From positions 1 to 64,000 of the forward strand of contig CAJUEL010000005.1 in NCBI GenBank assembly GCA_910585455.1: a stretch of DNA of 64,000 nucleotides, in the 5' to 3' direction. The translations under genes were made by a program, and so were the position numbers. Under the pieces are notes generated by a model. The model saw only the letters and a program-made list of their open reading frames with translations, was not told the origin of the DNA and made no database searches. Below, piece after piece: positions 1 through 7,923 of the stretch (the stretch's first letter is position 1; each line of letters begins with the position of its first letter). Source of the stretch: an uncultured Eisenbergiella sp. GTDB lineage: Bacteria; Bacillota; Clostridia; Lachnospirales; Lachnospiraceae.

Positions 1-51
1 GCAATGAGCCAAGTGCCGTGCTTGCACGAGCATTTGGCGAATGCCGCGAGG

Positions 52-86
52 GTCAATACCCCGCTGCTTGCAGCGGGGTTATTGAC
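52..86. repeat. Palindromic hairpin before the first gene
   Basis: The arms GTCAATA-CCCCGCTGC and GCAGCGGGG-TTATTGAC pair over about 16 bp with one bulged base and a tiny loop. No T-run follows, so it is not a standard terminator. It looks like a REP-type intergenic palindrome; the rest of positions 1-117 shows no recognisable gene tail. Confidence 0.5.
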
Positions 87-117
87 TTGACGGGGAATTA
101 GAGAGGATGAAACGGAT

Positions 118-1320
118 ATGCGTGAAAAAAGAAAGCTTTTATTGGTGTCCCCCATGCTGCACCAGGGCGGATTTGAACGGGTATGCATCACCACCGCACG
201 GTTGATGGAGCCATATTTTGACGTGACAATCGTGGTGTTCAATTCGGCGAACATCGCCTATGATGTGGAAGGGCTGCATATCATCGATCTGCAGCTGGGC
301 GTCAAAAAGGGGAAGCTTTTAAAGCTTTGGAATATTGTAAAAAGAAGCCGGAAGCTCAAGCGGCTGAAAAAGGAGATGAAGCCCGATATCGTCTATAGCT
401 TCGGACCCAGCGCCAATATGGTGAACGCCTTTTCCAAAACAGGACAAGAAAAGGTGTGGCTGGGACTGCGCAATTATACCGATATGGAGGAAAAGGTCAA
501 AATCAGCCTCTTTGTGCGTCTGGCGGACCTGATCATTTGCTGCTCGAAGGAAATTGAAAAGGACCTGAAAAACAATTATCATTTCACAAAAACGGCGACG
601 CTCTATAACCTGTATGACGTGGAGCAGATCCGCAAAACGGCGGATAAGAAAGAACCGGAGCTTTTGTGGAAGGAAGCGCCGGGGCAAAAGCTCCGGTATC
701 TGGTGTCCATGGGCAGGGATGACGATATGAAGGGCTTCTGGCACATGCTCAAGGTATTTTCGCTGGTGCATGCGCGCATTCCCGAAGCGAGGCTCATTCT
801 GATGGGGGCGGGAACCTTCGCCCATTATAAAGAGCTGGCGAAGGGACTGCATATAGAAGACAGCGTCTGCTTTGCGGGCATGCAGAAGGAACCCTATCAT
901 TATCTGAAAAAGGGAGAGGTATATCTGCTCACTTCCCAGAATGAGGGCTTTCCCAATGCCCTTGTGGAGGGCATGGCGCTGGGACTTGCGCCCGTGAGCG
1001 TCAACTGCATGACGGGACCGGCGGAGATTTTGCTTAAGGACGGGGATACGTCAGAGTTTGAACGGCAAAGGGAACGGGGCGAAGTGCCGGTAATTTATGG
1101 GGAATATGGCATATTGGTGCCGGAAATGGAAAAGGAGCGGAATCTGGATCCGTCGCATATTTCACAGGAGGAACGGAATATGGCGGACATCGTGACCGCG
1201 CTTTTGACCGATCAGGAGCAGCTTGCCCGCTATCAAAGAGCGGCGGTGGAGCGGGCGCAGATTTTTACCTATGAGGCATATGTGGAAAAATTTCTGGAGC
1301 TGAGCGGTTACATTTTATAG
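118..1320 (+). CDS. Glycosyltransferase family 4 (GT-B fold)
   Basis: This 400-aa cytoplasmic glycosyltransferase probably transfers a sugar from a nucleotide donor during glycan assembly. The N-terminal half begins with a beta-strand and the motif HQGGFERV (residues 15-22), the usual acceptor-side glycine loop of GT4 enzymes. The C-terminal half carries the donor-site signature NEGFPNALVEGMALG, with the two glutamates of the EX7E motif. Length is normal for the family. The ATG follows GAGAGGA at a slightly long spacing. No related gene lies within the window to the left, and a terminator follows directly, so it is probably the last gene of a glycan operon that starts outside. The sugar and acceptor cannot be read from sequence. 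Confidence 0.85.
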   Translation: MREKRKLLLVSPMLHQGGFERVCITTARLMEPYFDVTIVVFNSANIAYDVEGLHIIDLQLGVKKGKLLKLWNIVKRSRKLKRLKKEMKPDIVYSFGPSANMVNAFSKTGQEKVWLGLRNYTDMEEKVKISLFVRLADLIICCSKEIEKDLKNNYHFTKTATLYNLYDVEQIRKTADKKEPELLWKEAPGQKLRYLVSMGRDDDMKGFWHMLKVFSLVHARIPEARLILMGAGTFAHYKELAKGLHIEDSVCFAGMQKEPYHYLKKGEVYLLTSQNEGFPNALVEGMALGLAPVSVNCMTGPAEILLKDGDTSEFERQRERGEVPVIYGEYGILVPEMEKERNLDPSHISQEERNMADIVTALLTDQEQLARYQRAAVERAQIFTYEAYVEKFLELSGYIL

Positions 1321-1336
1321 AAACTGACAATTGGGA

Positions 1337-1373
1337 GGGATATCTGTATATTTTGCAGGATATCCCTTTTTTT
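1337..1373 (+). terminator. Rho-independent terminator after the GT4 gene
   Basis: GGGATATC and GATATCCC form an 8-bp perfect stem, extended by TG/CA next to a short loop, followed by seven T residues. It lies 17 bases after the stop codon of the preceding glycosyltransferase. Confidence 0.85.
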
Positions 1374-1398
1374 GTTGCGTATTTTTCGTATGATATTA

Positions 1399-1497
1399 CT
1401 ATAGGAAACGACAAAAAGACTGCCGTTTCCTATAGCCTGATGCACACGTCCGCACAAGGAGATATCGCTGCTTTCGCAGCGTGCGGACTGTGCAAAA
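1399..1497. other. Two strong dyads in the leader of the sugar importer operon
   Basis: The first dyad is a perfect 12-bp inverted repeat, CTATAGGAAACG (1399-1410) and CGTTTCCTATAG (1424-1435). The second pairs TGCACA-GTCCGCAC (1441-1455, one bulged C) with GTGCGGAC-TGTGCA (1481-1494) and encloses a nested GCTGC/GCAGC stem. Neither has a T-run. They could be operators or mRNA leader structures. A weak promoter-like pair TTGTTG-N16-TATTAC (1372-1399) overlaps the first arm. Nothing else is visible between the terminator and the next gene. Confidence 0.5.
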
Positions 1498-1537
1498 TAG
1501 CAGTAAAAATTAATTTATACAAAACGGAGGGGAGCTT

Positions 1538-2878
1538 ATGAAGGCAAAATGGAGACAGGGATGTGTAATGGCAATGCTTTGCGCGGTGTTACTGCTGTCA
1601 GGATGTGGAAATCCGCAGGATGCGGTTGCGCAGGCAGAGCCGGCGGATGTTGACGCACAGCTGACGCTGCGCCTGTATTGCCCGCCGGGAATCGGCAATT
1701 TGGATGCCTATATCCGGGATTTTAATAAGATCTACAAAAATGTGACGATCGAAAAAACGGTTTTCGAAACGGGGGATGCATTCGACGAGGCAGTGACGGG
1801 TGAGCTGAACGCGGGGAAGGGACCGGACATGATTCTGTTTTCGCCGGCTACGAATCTGGACACTGTCCAGATGGCGGGGAACGGCGCCTTTTACCCGCTG
1901 GATGGCTGCATGGAGCTGAGCAAAAATGCGCTTCGGGAGGAGAATTATATCGGAGGCGTTCTGGATGCAGGAAGGGTTGATGGAAAGCAGTATCTTTTGC
2001 CGATTTCCGTTCTCATTCCGTATGTGGCATACGGCGGGCATCAGTCCTATTCCTTTGCGCCGAAGCCGGTTTTGCCATTTACAGAGTTTCGGGATGCGGT
2101 ATATGACGATCTGGAGCAGTATCAAAATGACAGCGAGACCGGCATCAGCAGTCAGTATATCGGGAATGTGGCGCCGCAGATATGGAAGTGGGATGAGACG
2201 GGCACAAGGATCGAGTACGATCCGGAGCAGCTGCGGGAGCTGATGGAGTTTGCAAGGATTACCATGGAGGAATATCAGGAGAAGGCGGAGGGCATTTTAT
2301 CAAAGAAGGGGGATTCGGCCCGGAGTCAGGTGGAAAATTTCCGGTATTTTTGCGGCATTTCTCAGGACTTTATCATGGAAGCAAAGAGGCTGAACGCGCT
2401 GCAGTATACGCTGCATGACAGCCGCATGCGTTTTTCGGTATTGACCGATTATGGCGGCAGCGCGGTGAGCGCAATCGCCGGGGTATATGGGGCTGTGAAT
2501 AAAAATGCCGGGGAGAAGGCGGCCTACGCCTATGAGTTTTTCAGAACCGCCATGGACGCAAAGCCCCAGTCCGGCAAAATCATGGGGAATTATCTGACGG
2601 TCAACAAATGGAAAATCAAGGAGCAGATCGTGACCTGGAAGGGAGCCACTTCCTCCTACTATATTCAGGACTTCTGGGTAGAGGATCCGGGATTTGGCGG
2701 AGAGCTGGTAGAGGAGCTGACCGGGCTGATTGACAGCATTGATACGGTCGTAATCATGAACCGGCCGATGAGCGGGATTTTAAAGGAAACCTTTGCGCCC
2801 TATTGGAATGGAAGCGCATCCTATGAAAGCTGCTTCGGAGATTTTGAACAGAGGGTGCGGCTGTACGCGACGGAATAG
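1538..2878 (+). CDS. Extracellular solute-binding lipoprotein of a sugar ABC importer
   Basis: This 446-aa protein is the substrate-capture component of a CUT1-type carbohydrate importer. A signal peptide with a hydrophobic stretch (residues 9-20) ends in the lipobox LLSGC, so Cys23 should be lipidated and anchor it outside the membrane. The rest fits the family 1 solute-binding fold: an N-terminal strand rich in LTLRLYCP, a GKGPDMILFSP segment, and a C-terminal helical region. The start follows GGAGGGG at ideal spacing. Two permease genes follow directly. No ATPase gene is in the operon, as is common when a shared MsmX-type ATPase serves several importers. Substrate is not deducible. Confidence 0.85.
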   Translation: MKAKWRQGCVMAMLCAVLLLSGCGNPQDAVAQAEPADVDAQLTLRLYCPPGIGNLDAYIRDFNKIYKNVTIEKTVFETGDAFDEAVTGELNAGKGPDMILFSPATNLDTVQMAGNGAFYPLDGCMELSKNALREENYIGGVLDAGRVDGKQYLLPISVLIPYVAYGGHQSYSFAPKPVLPFTEFRDAVYDDLEQYQNDSETGISSQYIGNVAPQIWKWDETGTRIEYDPEQLRELMEFARITMEEYQEKAEGILSKKGDSARSQVENFRYFCGISQDFIMEAKRLNALQYTLHDSRMRFSVLTDYGGSAVSAIAGVYGAVNKNAGEKAAYAYEFFRTAMDAKPQSGKIMGNYLTVNKWKIKEQIVTWKGATSSYYIQDFWVEDPGFGGELVEELTGLIDSIDTVVIMNRPMSGILKETFAPYWNGSASYESCFGDFEQRVRLYATE

Positions 2879-2888
2879 GTGGTACATC

Positions 2889-3746
2889 ATGATGAAAAAG
2901 AAGCTTGCCCGCTATGGTTTTTTATTTCTGCTGCCGGGACTTGCGGGTTTTCTTATATTCATATTGATACCGGTTGGCGTCACCGTTTTTTATGCGGCGG
3001 TGGATGGAAGCGGAGGCTTTGCTCTTTTTTCCAATGTGGCAGGGCTGTTTGGGTCGGAGGCATTTTTGTGCGCGCTGAAAAACACCGCTCTGTATCTGGC
3101 GGCGGGGAGCGGGCTGTCCATCCTCTGTGCCCTGATCCTCGCCCTCCTGCTTTTTCGCAGCATGCAGCATTTTCCGCGGGCAGTTGCGGCAGTCAGAGGT
3201 CTGTATCTTACGCCGCTGGTGGCGCCATCCGGCGTATGCGTCCTGTTTGCGCACATGCTCTTTGCAAAGGGAGGCCTGATCGGTCGGTGGGGCATGGCGG
3301 AAGTGGATTTTCTGCGGACACAGCCCTATACCTTCTGGGTGCTGGTGTTCATTTATATTTACAAAAATACGGGTTATTTCACCGTGATTTTCCTGCTCGC
3401 CTTTGCGGGGATCCGGAAGGAAATTTATGAAGCGGCGCGTTGCGATGGGGCAGGAGGTTTTATGCTGTCCTGGAAAATCATGCTTCCCCAGATTGTTCCC
3501 TCTCTTTTCTTCGTCATAATCATGAGCATTGTGAATGTGTTTAAAATGAGCAGGGAATCCTGGCTTCTGTTCGGGGACTATCCGAATATTTCCGCTTACA
3601 TGTTCCAGAATTTCATCAAAAACAATCTGGACAGCGCCCAGTATGGTCGCGCGGCGGCTGCCAGCCTGGTTTTGCTGGCGGCGTTTTCCGCGCTGGTGTT
3701 TTTCATGATCCTTTTGTCGGAGAGGAGGGATTTTTCCGATGCGTAA
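2889..3746 (+). CDS. Sugar ABC importer permease (MalF/UgpA-like)
   Basis: This 285-aa inner-membrane protein has about six hydrophobic segments and the EAA loop typical of CUT1 permeases, YEAARCDGAGG followed by a conserved proline about 15 residues later, which contacts the ATPase. I placed the start at the ATG at 2889, ten bases after the binding-protein stop, giving the N-terminus MMKKKLARYG. The longer open frame runs back into the preceding gene and adds no membrane-protein character. It ends 8 bases inside the next permease gene, showing translational coupling. It should pair with that permease to form the pore. Confidence 0.87.
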   Translation: MMKKKLARYGFLFLLPGLAGFLIFILIPVGVTVFYAAVDGSGGFALFSNVAGLFGSEAFLCALKNTALYLAAGSGLSILCALILALLLFRSMQHFPRAVAAVRGLYLTPLVAPSGVCVLFAHMLFAKGGLIGRWGMAEVDFLRTQPYTFWVLVFIYIYKNTGYFTVIFLLAFAGIRKEIYEAARCDGAGGFMLSWKIMLPQIVPSLFFVIIMSIVNVFKMSRESWLLFGDYPNISAYMFQNFIKNNLDSAQYGRAAAASLVLLAAFSALVFFMILLSERRDFSDA

Positions 3747-4563
3747 AAGAAAGCTGTGCGATGCCGCGATTCTGGTTTTTCTGATCCTGACAGGCGCTGC
3801 GATGCTGCTCCCGTTGCTTTCCGTGTTCCTGCATTCACTGGAAAACGGCGGAAGAACGGGAAGCTTATACAAAATCCTGTATCTGCCCTTTCCGATCAGC
3901 CTAAAGCAGTATGGCAGGGCGCTGATCGGGGACCGGGAAACGCTGTGTTATTTCTGGAATAGTGTAAAAATTGCGATGCCCGTATTGCTTTTGCAGGCGG
4001 CGGTGTCCCTGCCGGGAGGCTATGCGCTGGCGAAATTTCAGTTTCCCTGCAAGCGGCTGCTGTTTTTTTGCTATGTGCTGGTGATGCTTTTGCCGGTGCA
4101 GGTGGGGGTTGTGGGCGCCTATATTTTCTTCGATCGGATTCATCTGACGGACAGCCTGGCGGGAGTGGTTTTGCCGGGGGCATTTTCCACCTTCGGCGCG
4201 TTTTTGATGTATCAGTTTATGCGGACGATACCGGACAGCACGCTGGAAGGGGCGCGGATAGAGGGAGCGGGCGAGCTGACGGTTTTTGTACGGATCGCCC
4301 TGCCGCAGGCGAAAGCGGGGATCGCATCCCTGGTGATTCTGGTTTTGATCGATGCCTGGAATGTGGTGGAGCTTCCGATGCTTCTGCTGCGCAGACAGGC
4401 GCTGCAGCCCATGTCCGTTCTGCTGCGCTATAGCGGCATCGGGGAATCCGATACGGTTTTTGCTTCGATTGTGGTTTTTACGATTCCGATGCTGCTGATC
4501 TTTACGCTGTTTCAGGATTCCTTATCGGAAGGAATTGCATATTCTGTGCCTATAAAAAAATGA
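3739..4563 (+). CDS. Sugar ABC importer permease (MalG/UgpE-like)
   Basis: The second pore subunit (274 aa) has six predicted membrane segments, starting with a hydrophobic helix at residues 9-30. Its EAA loop is LEGARIEGAGE, followed by the family proline. An N-terminal MalG-like periplasmic stretch precedes the second helix. The ATG at 3739 overlaps the end of the first permease gene by 8 bases and has GGAGAGGAGG upstream. With the binding protein at 1538 it makes up the membrane part of one importer. Confidence 0.87.
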   Translation: MRKRKLCDAAILVFLILTGAAMLLPLLSVFLHSLENGGRTGSLYKILYLPFPISLKQYGRALIGDRETLCYFWNSVKIAMPVLLLQAAVSLPGGYALAKFQFPCKRLLFFCYVLVMLLPVQVGVVGAYIFFDRIHLTDSLAGVVLPGAFSTFGAFLMYQFMRTIPDSTLEGARIEGAGELTVFVRIALPQAKAGIASLVILVLIDAWNVVELPMLLLRRQALQPMSVLLRYSGIGESDTVFASIVVFTIPMLLIFTLFQDSLSEGIAYSVPIKK

Positions 4564-4576
4564 GGAGGAGAACCAG

Positions 4577-5674
4577 GTGAAAAATCCGGATTTGAGCAAT
4601 GGAAAAAAGGGCAGTCTGATCTGTCTTGGCATATTTTTCGCGGTCATGGTCATCGCCTCAATCGTGGCGGAAAACGTGTATTATGCCGGTCTGCCGTCCG
4701 TCGTGACGACGGCGGTGAGGCGGGACCGGCTGCGGGCGACCAGTCATGCGCCCGGGAGCATCGGCTTTGGCAAGGAGACGGCAAAGCTTCTTTCACCCGC
4801 AAATTTCGATTCGGTGGAGCTGCTGGTCCAAACTGGCGCGCGGGTGAAGCCGGGGGAGAAGCTTTACCGGTTTTCCACAAAAGAGGTTTTACAGGAAAAA
4901 ATCAGGCTGGAGCTCGCCGCATTGCAGCTGGAAAAACAGAACCGGACGTTGGGAAATACGCAGGAGGACGGACTGCAAAGGGAAATCAACGGGCTGGAGC
5001 TGGAGGAGCTTCGGGGCAGGATCGCGTCGTTGGAGGCTCTTGCGGAAAAGGAAGGAGTGGTGAGCGCGATCCGGGAGGGCATTTTTTATGCGGCGGTCCA
5101 AAATCGCGCGCCGTTGTATTTTGAACAGGAAATCGGGGAGGTCGTCAGCAACACGGGGAGAGCGTATTTTGACTGGCGGATGTCAGCAGAGGAAGGGCGG
5201 CTGTTCCATGTGGGAAATGAAGTGAGCACCACAATTACGGTGAAGGAGATTGTGGACGAAAAGCAGGTGGAAAAGGAAATTCCTTTTCAGGCAAGGATCG
5301 CGGAGAGTTGGAGGGAAGGGCAGGATATTTGCTTTCGGGCATGGATCGGGGAGGATGTGACGCTGGGCATGGAGGAAGGCGACAGCGTGACCGTCACCTG
5401 CAATTATACCAGTCCGGAGAGCTATGCCTGGGTGGCGCCCCAAAGCGCGGTCTTTTTGGACGGGGACACGGGCTCCGGTCGGGTGTATGTGCTGGGCGTG
5501 CGGGAGCGGATGTACGGGGAAGAGTATTATGTCACCCCCTGTCAGGTGGAGGTGGAGTACCGGGTGGGAAATTATGTAGCGCTGCGCAATTTTGACGCGG
5601 ACGGCGAGGTCGTGACGTTTTCGACGATGCCGCTTGAGGCGGATATGGCGGTGAAGCGGATGGGGGAGGAGTGA
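4577..5674 (+). CDS. HlyD-like membrane adaptor protein
   Basis: This 365-aa protein starts with a single membrane anchor (residues about 14-33). A lipoyl-like half domain follows (residues 60-100, with the turn GARVKPGEKLYRFS), then a Glu/Leu-rich coiled-coil hairpin (about 105-160), and beta-rich barrel segments towards the C-terminus. This is the order of HlyD/MacA membrane fusion proteins, which usually serve exporters, not importers. The start is GTG, 9 bases after AGGAGG. Only 13 bases separate it from the importer permease, so it is co-transcribed. Its partner exporter is not adjacent. The fold call is confident; the role is not. Confidence 0.65.
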   Translation: MKNPDLSNGKKGSLICLGIFFAVMVIASIVAENVYYAGLPSVVTTAVRRDRLRATSHAPGSIGFGKETAKLLSPANFDSVELLVQTGARVKPGEKLYRFSTKEVLQEKIRLELAALQLEKQNRTLGNTQEDGLQREINGLELEELRGRIASLEALAEKEGVVSAIREGIFYAAVQNRAPLYFEQEIGEVVSNTGRAYFDWRMSAEEGRLFHVGNEVSTTITVKEIVDEKQVEKEIPFQARIAESWREGQDICFRAWIGEDVTLGMEEGDSVTVTCNYTSPESYAWVAPQSAVFLDGDTGSGRVYVLGVRERMYGEEYYVTPCQVEVEYRVGNYVALRNFDADGEVVTFSTMPLEADMAVKRMGEE

Positions 5675-5684
5675 AGGCTACATC

Positions 5685-5801
5685 CGGCGGCTGGAAACGG
5701 GAGGGAGCATACCGGATTTTTTTGTGCTGGAACGGATGGGAATGTCTGCGAACAAGCTGGGATTTCTGCATGACGAGGCGGGGGCGTCACCTATATTTTG
5801 A
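5685..5801 (+). pseudogene. Remnant of an HTH-TPR regulator (copy of the gene at 14991)
   Basis: Read in frame from 5685, this stretch encodes RRLETGGSIPDFFVLERM and then GMSANKLGFLHDEAG before a TGA at 5799. It matches residues 35-70 of the regulator at 14991, with a 12-base in-frame deletion (LERL lost). The 5' part with the start codon and first helices is gone, and sequence after the match jumps straight into the peptide-gene remnant, so about 1.6 kb of the regulator has been deleted. The nucleotide match is close enough to be recent. Confidence 0.85.
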
Positions 5802-5899
5802 ATGCTTATGTACTCAGTATCCGGGCTTGGAACAGGCGCAGGATATTCTGGCTGAATGAGCAGTGTACCAACGAATAAAAGAGCAGCAGTTCCTGCCAT
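5787..5899 (-). pseudogene. Remnant of a second secreted-peptide gene (relative of 16796-16948)
   Basis: On the minus strand from 5899 the frame reads MAGTAALLFVGTLLIQPEY and then PAPVPSPDTEYISIQNIGD. The intact peptide has AALLLVGTLLIQPKY and then SEPVPNPD in the same places. Hydrophobic core and Pro-rich segment are preserved while the C-terminal part differs. The normal MKK start and the Shine-Dalgarno sequence are missing (a terminator hairpin takes their place), and the frame runs on into antisense of the regulator remnant. I read it as a dead paralogue created by the same internal deletion. Confidence 0.8.
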
Positions 5900-5901
5900 A
5901 G

Positions 5902-5926
5902 AGTGTGCGCTTTGCGCACACTTTTT
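5902..5926 (+). terminator. Rho-independent terminator
   Basis: AGTGTGCGC-TTT-GCGCACACT is a perfect 9-bp stem with a 3-base loop, continued by a run of five T. It would end transcripts of the importer/adaptor operon that read through the regulator remnant. Confidence 0.85.
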
Positions 5927-6056
5927 ATAATATTTAACGTAAAGGGAGAAGAAGCTGCGACGACCATGATAAGTTTGCATAATGAAGAACAGATGAATTA
6001 AATTGTAAACCAGGCGCTTTTTTTGTGTCAAAAGGAGCATGGAAAACCGAAACTGG

Positions 6057-6086
6057 TTGCGTAAGTGATATCGAATGGCATATAAT
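6057..6086 (+). promoter_or_regulatory. Sigma-A-like promoter for the two-component operon
   Basis: TTGCGT (6057-6062) and TATAAT (6081-6086) are 18 bases apart. A second candidate -10 (TATAAT at 6249-6254, TTGCAA at 6223-6228) lies closer to the gene but with 20-base spacing. If the first is used, the leader is about 315 nt. Confidence 0.55.
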
Positions 6087-6105
6087 ATGTGCAAAAGTGA
6101 ATGAT

Positions 6106-6155
6106 AATAGTGTAACTATTCAGTCCCGGACTTTGCACTTGTTGTAAAGTCCGGG
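6106..6155 (+). other. Two tandem hairpins in the long leader of the response-regulator gene
   Basis: AATAGT-GTA-ACTATT (6106-6120) is followed by CCCGGACTTT (6125-6134) and AAAGTCCGGG (6146-6155), a perfect 10-bp stem with an 11-base loop. There is no T-run. The remaining leader to 6408 is purine-rich with no recognisable riboswitch. The pair could be an attenuator, protein-binding leader, or intergenic palindrome. Confidence 0.5.
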
Positions 6156-6408
6156 AGAAGGTGTATATTTTTCAAGGAGGGAGTCTTTCCCCTCACCGCA
6201 GGAGACTTAAAACGAGCGGATTTTGCAATGGTGAAGGCTGGATTGTTATATAATAGTATATAGATGATGGCGAAGGAATTGGCATTCATGCTCCCGGTTA
6301 CAGACCAGAAGGATCTGAATCAATGTCAGGCGCTTAAGGCGGCGGGCGGGTGTGGGAAGCGGTAGCGGGCAAACGGGAAGGGGCAAGGTTTTTGGGTGAG
6401 GGGAAAGC

Positions 6409-7905
6409 ATGTTAAAAGTAATTTTGATAGATGATCAACCAAGGGAATTGGACGGAATAGCGAAAATACTTCCATGGGAAAGCATGGGGATGCGCATTGT
6501 CGGGACGGCTAAAAATGGTATGGATGGTTTGAAGCTGGTGGAGGAATTGAAACCGGATATCGTGCTGTCCGATGTAATCATGCCCAATATGGATGGGCTT
6601 TCTTTGGTAAAGGAACTTCATGAGCGTTTTCCGGACGTGAAGGTGATCTGCTTTAGCTGCTTTGATGATTTTAAATTTGTCAGTTCGGCGATTAACAGCG
6701 GCGCAAGCGGCTATGTATTAAAGCCTGTTTTGGCGAGGGAGCTGGAGGAGGTCGTTAGCCGGGTAGCGGATGATATTCTTGCCCAAAAAAAGCAGCAGAA
6801 AATTTTGCAGCAATTTCAGGGATTTCAATCTGACGAAGGATTGTTAAGGGAAGCGCTGGGGCTTCGCCTGCTCCATGGGGGATTGTCTCCAAAAGAAATC
6901 ACATTGATTCTGAATGCCGCCGGATGGAAGGATTCATTCATTGTGGCGTATTTTGGAAATATTATTTCTCAGCAGGAATTTGCAGCTTATATACCGGAAG
7001 GAGCCGCCTGCCTGGAACAGGTGGAAAATGCGGTAATCGTTCTTTTCCCATGGGAGGAGGAAGCGCAGAAATTAGAATTCATATTAAAAGAGGCATTGTC
7101 TGCCGCATCGGAAAGCCTTCAAATTCCGGTTTTGCTGGGGGTAAGCAGAAGATGTCGCGCCGCCTGGCTTGATAAAGCTGTGGAAGAGGCGAAACAGGCA
7201 TTACAGTATGCGGCTCAGAATGAGGATCATATCGGAACTGCTTTTTCAAATTATGAAAAAGCGTCGCAAACATATTATATGTCTCAAATCCGGTCGGACT
7301 TAAAAGAAGTATTAAACAGGCGTGATATAGGGATTGCGGAAGAATTTTTGCGGAAATATCTTCCTGCCGGACCGATAGAGGAATTGCGCAGAACCGCGTT
7401 GTTTTTATGGATGCTGCTGTCTGAAGAGTTAGAATGGGAACGCCGTTCCGAATATGACGATCTGTATCAAAAGCTTCAATATGTTTATCTGAAAGAGCAG
7501 ACGATTACCTTTTTTTTGAAGAGCTTCCCAAAGCTGTTTGAGGAGATGGAGGAAGAAATACAGGACAATATAGTGGTTATCAATAAAATAAAAGAGTATG
7601 TCAGGAATCATTTGGCAGAAAATATCTCCCTTAAGGAAATGCTGAAAGACTTTTATTTTAGCTCAGGCTATGCTAACGTTCTGTTTAAAAAGGAAACCGG
7701 GATGACGATTCATCAATATATAGTGAATGAGAGGATGAATGCGGCCGCTCAATTATTACGTGAAAAAAATAATATGAAAATATATGATGTGGCAGCGCAG
7801 GTAGGGTATTCCGATGTGGCATATTTTATCAATGTTTTTAAAAAGATTTATGGATGCACGCCAACGCAATACGGATGTAATCGCAACAAGAAGAATAATG
7901 AATAA
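6409..7905 (+). CDS. YesN-type response regulator with AraC HTH output
   Basis: The 498-aa protein has a receiver domain (residues 1-120): acidic pair D8-D9, phospho-acceptor D55 in VLSDVIMPNMDG, and switch lysine K105 in YVLKP. A 250-residue linker follows, then an AraC-family DNA-binding domain (about 400-498) with two helix-turn-helix units, the second in YDVAAQVGYSDVAYFINVFKK. It would be phosphorylated by the histidine kinase 18 bases downstream. It probably activates the LplABC-type transport operon that follows, the usual target of YesMN pairs. GGTGAGGGG precedes the ATG. Confidence 0.92.
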   Translation: MLKVILIDDQPRELDGIAKILPWESMGMRIVGTAKNGMDGLKLVEELKPDIVLSDVIMPNMDGLSLVKELHERFPDVKVICFSCFDDFKFVSSAINSGASGYVLKPVLARELEEVVSRVADDILAQKKQQKILQQFQGFQSDEGLLREALGLRLLHGGLSPKEITLILNAAGWKDSFIVAYFGNIISQQEFAAYIPEGAACLEQVENAVIVLFPWEEEAQKLEFILKEALSAASESLQIPVLLGVSRRCRAAWLDKAVEEAKQALQYAAQNEDHIGTAFSNYEKASQTYYMSQIRSDLKEVLNRRDIGIAEEFLRKYLPAGPIEELRRTALFLWMLLSEELEWERRSEYDDLYQKLQYVYLKEQTITFFLKSFPKLFEEMEEEIQDNIVVINKIKEYVRNHLAENISLKEMLKDFYFSSGYANVLFKKETGMTIHQYIVNERMNAAAQLLREKNNMKIYDVAAQVGYSDVAYFINVFKKIYGCTPTQYGCNRNKKNNE

Positions 7906-7923
7906 ATCGGGCTGGTATCAAAA

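Noticed and set aside
1353..1541. 62-codon frame in the leader of the first importer operon
   Set aside because: It crosses the terminator T-run and both dyads and has no ribosome binding site.
5671..5859. 62-codon + strand frame after the HlyD-like gene
   Set aside because: It reads the regulator remnant in the wrong frame; the meaningful frame starts at 5685 and is broken.
6087..6408. Riboswitch in the leader of the response-regulator gene
   Set aside because: Hairpins are present but no conserved core of a riboswitch class that I know could be matched.
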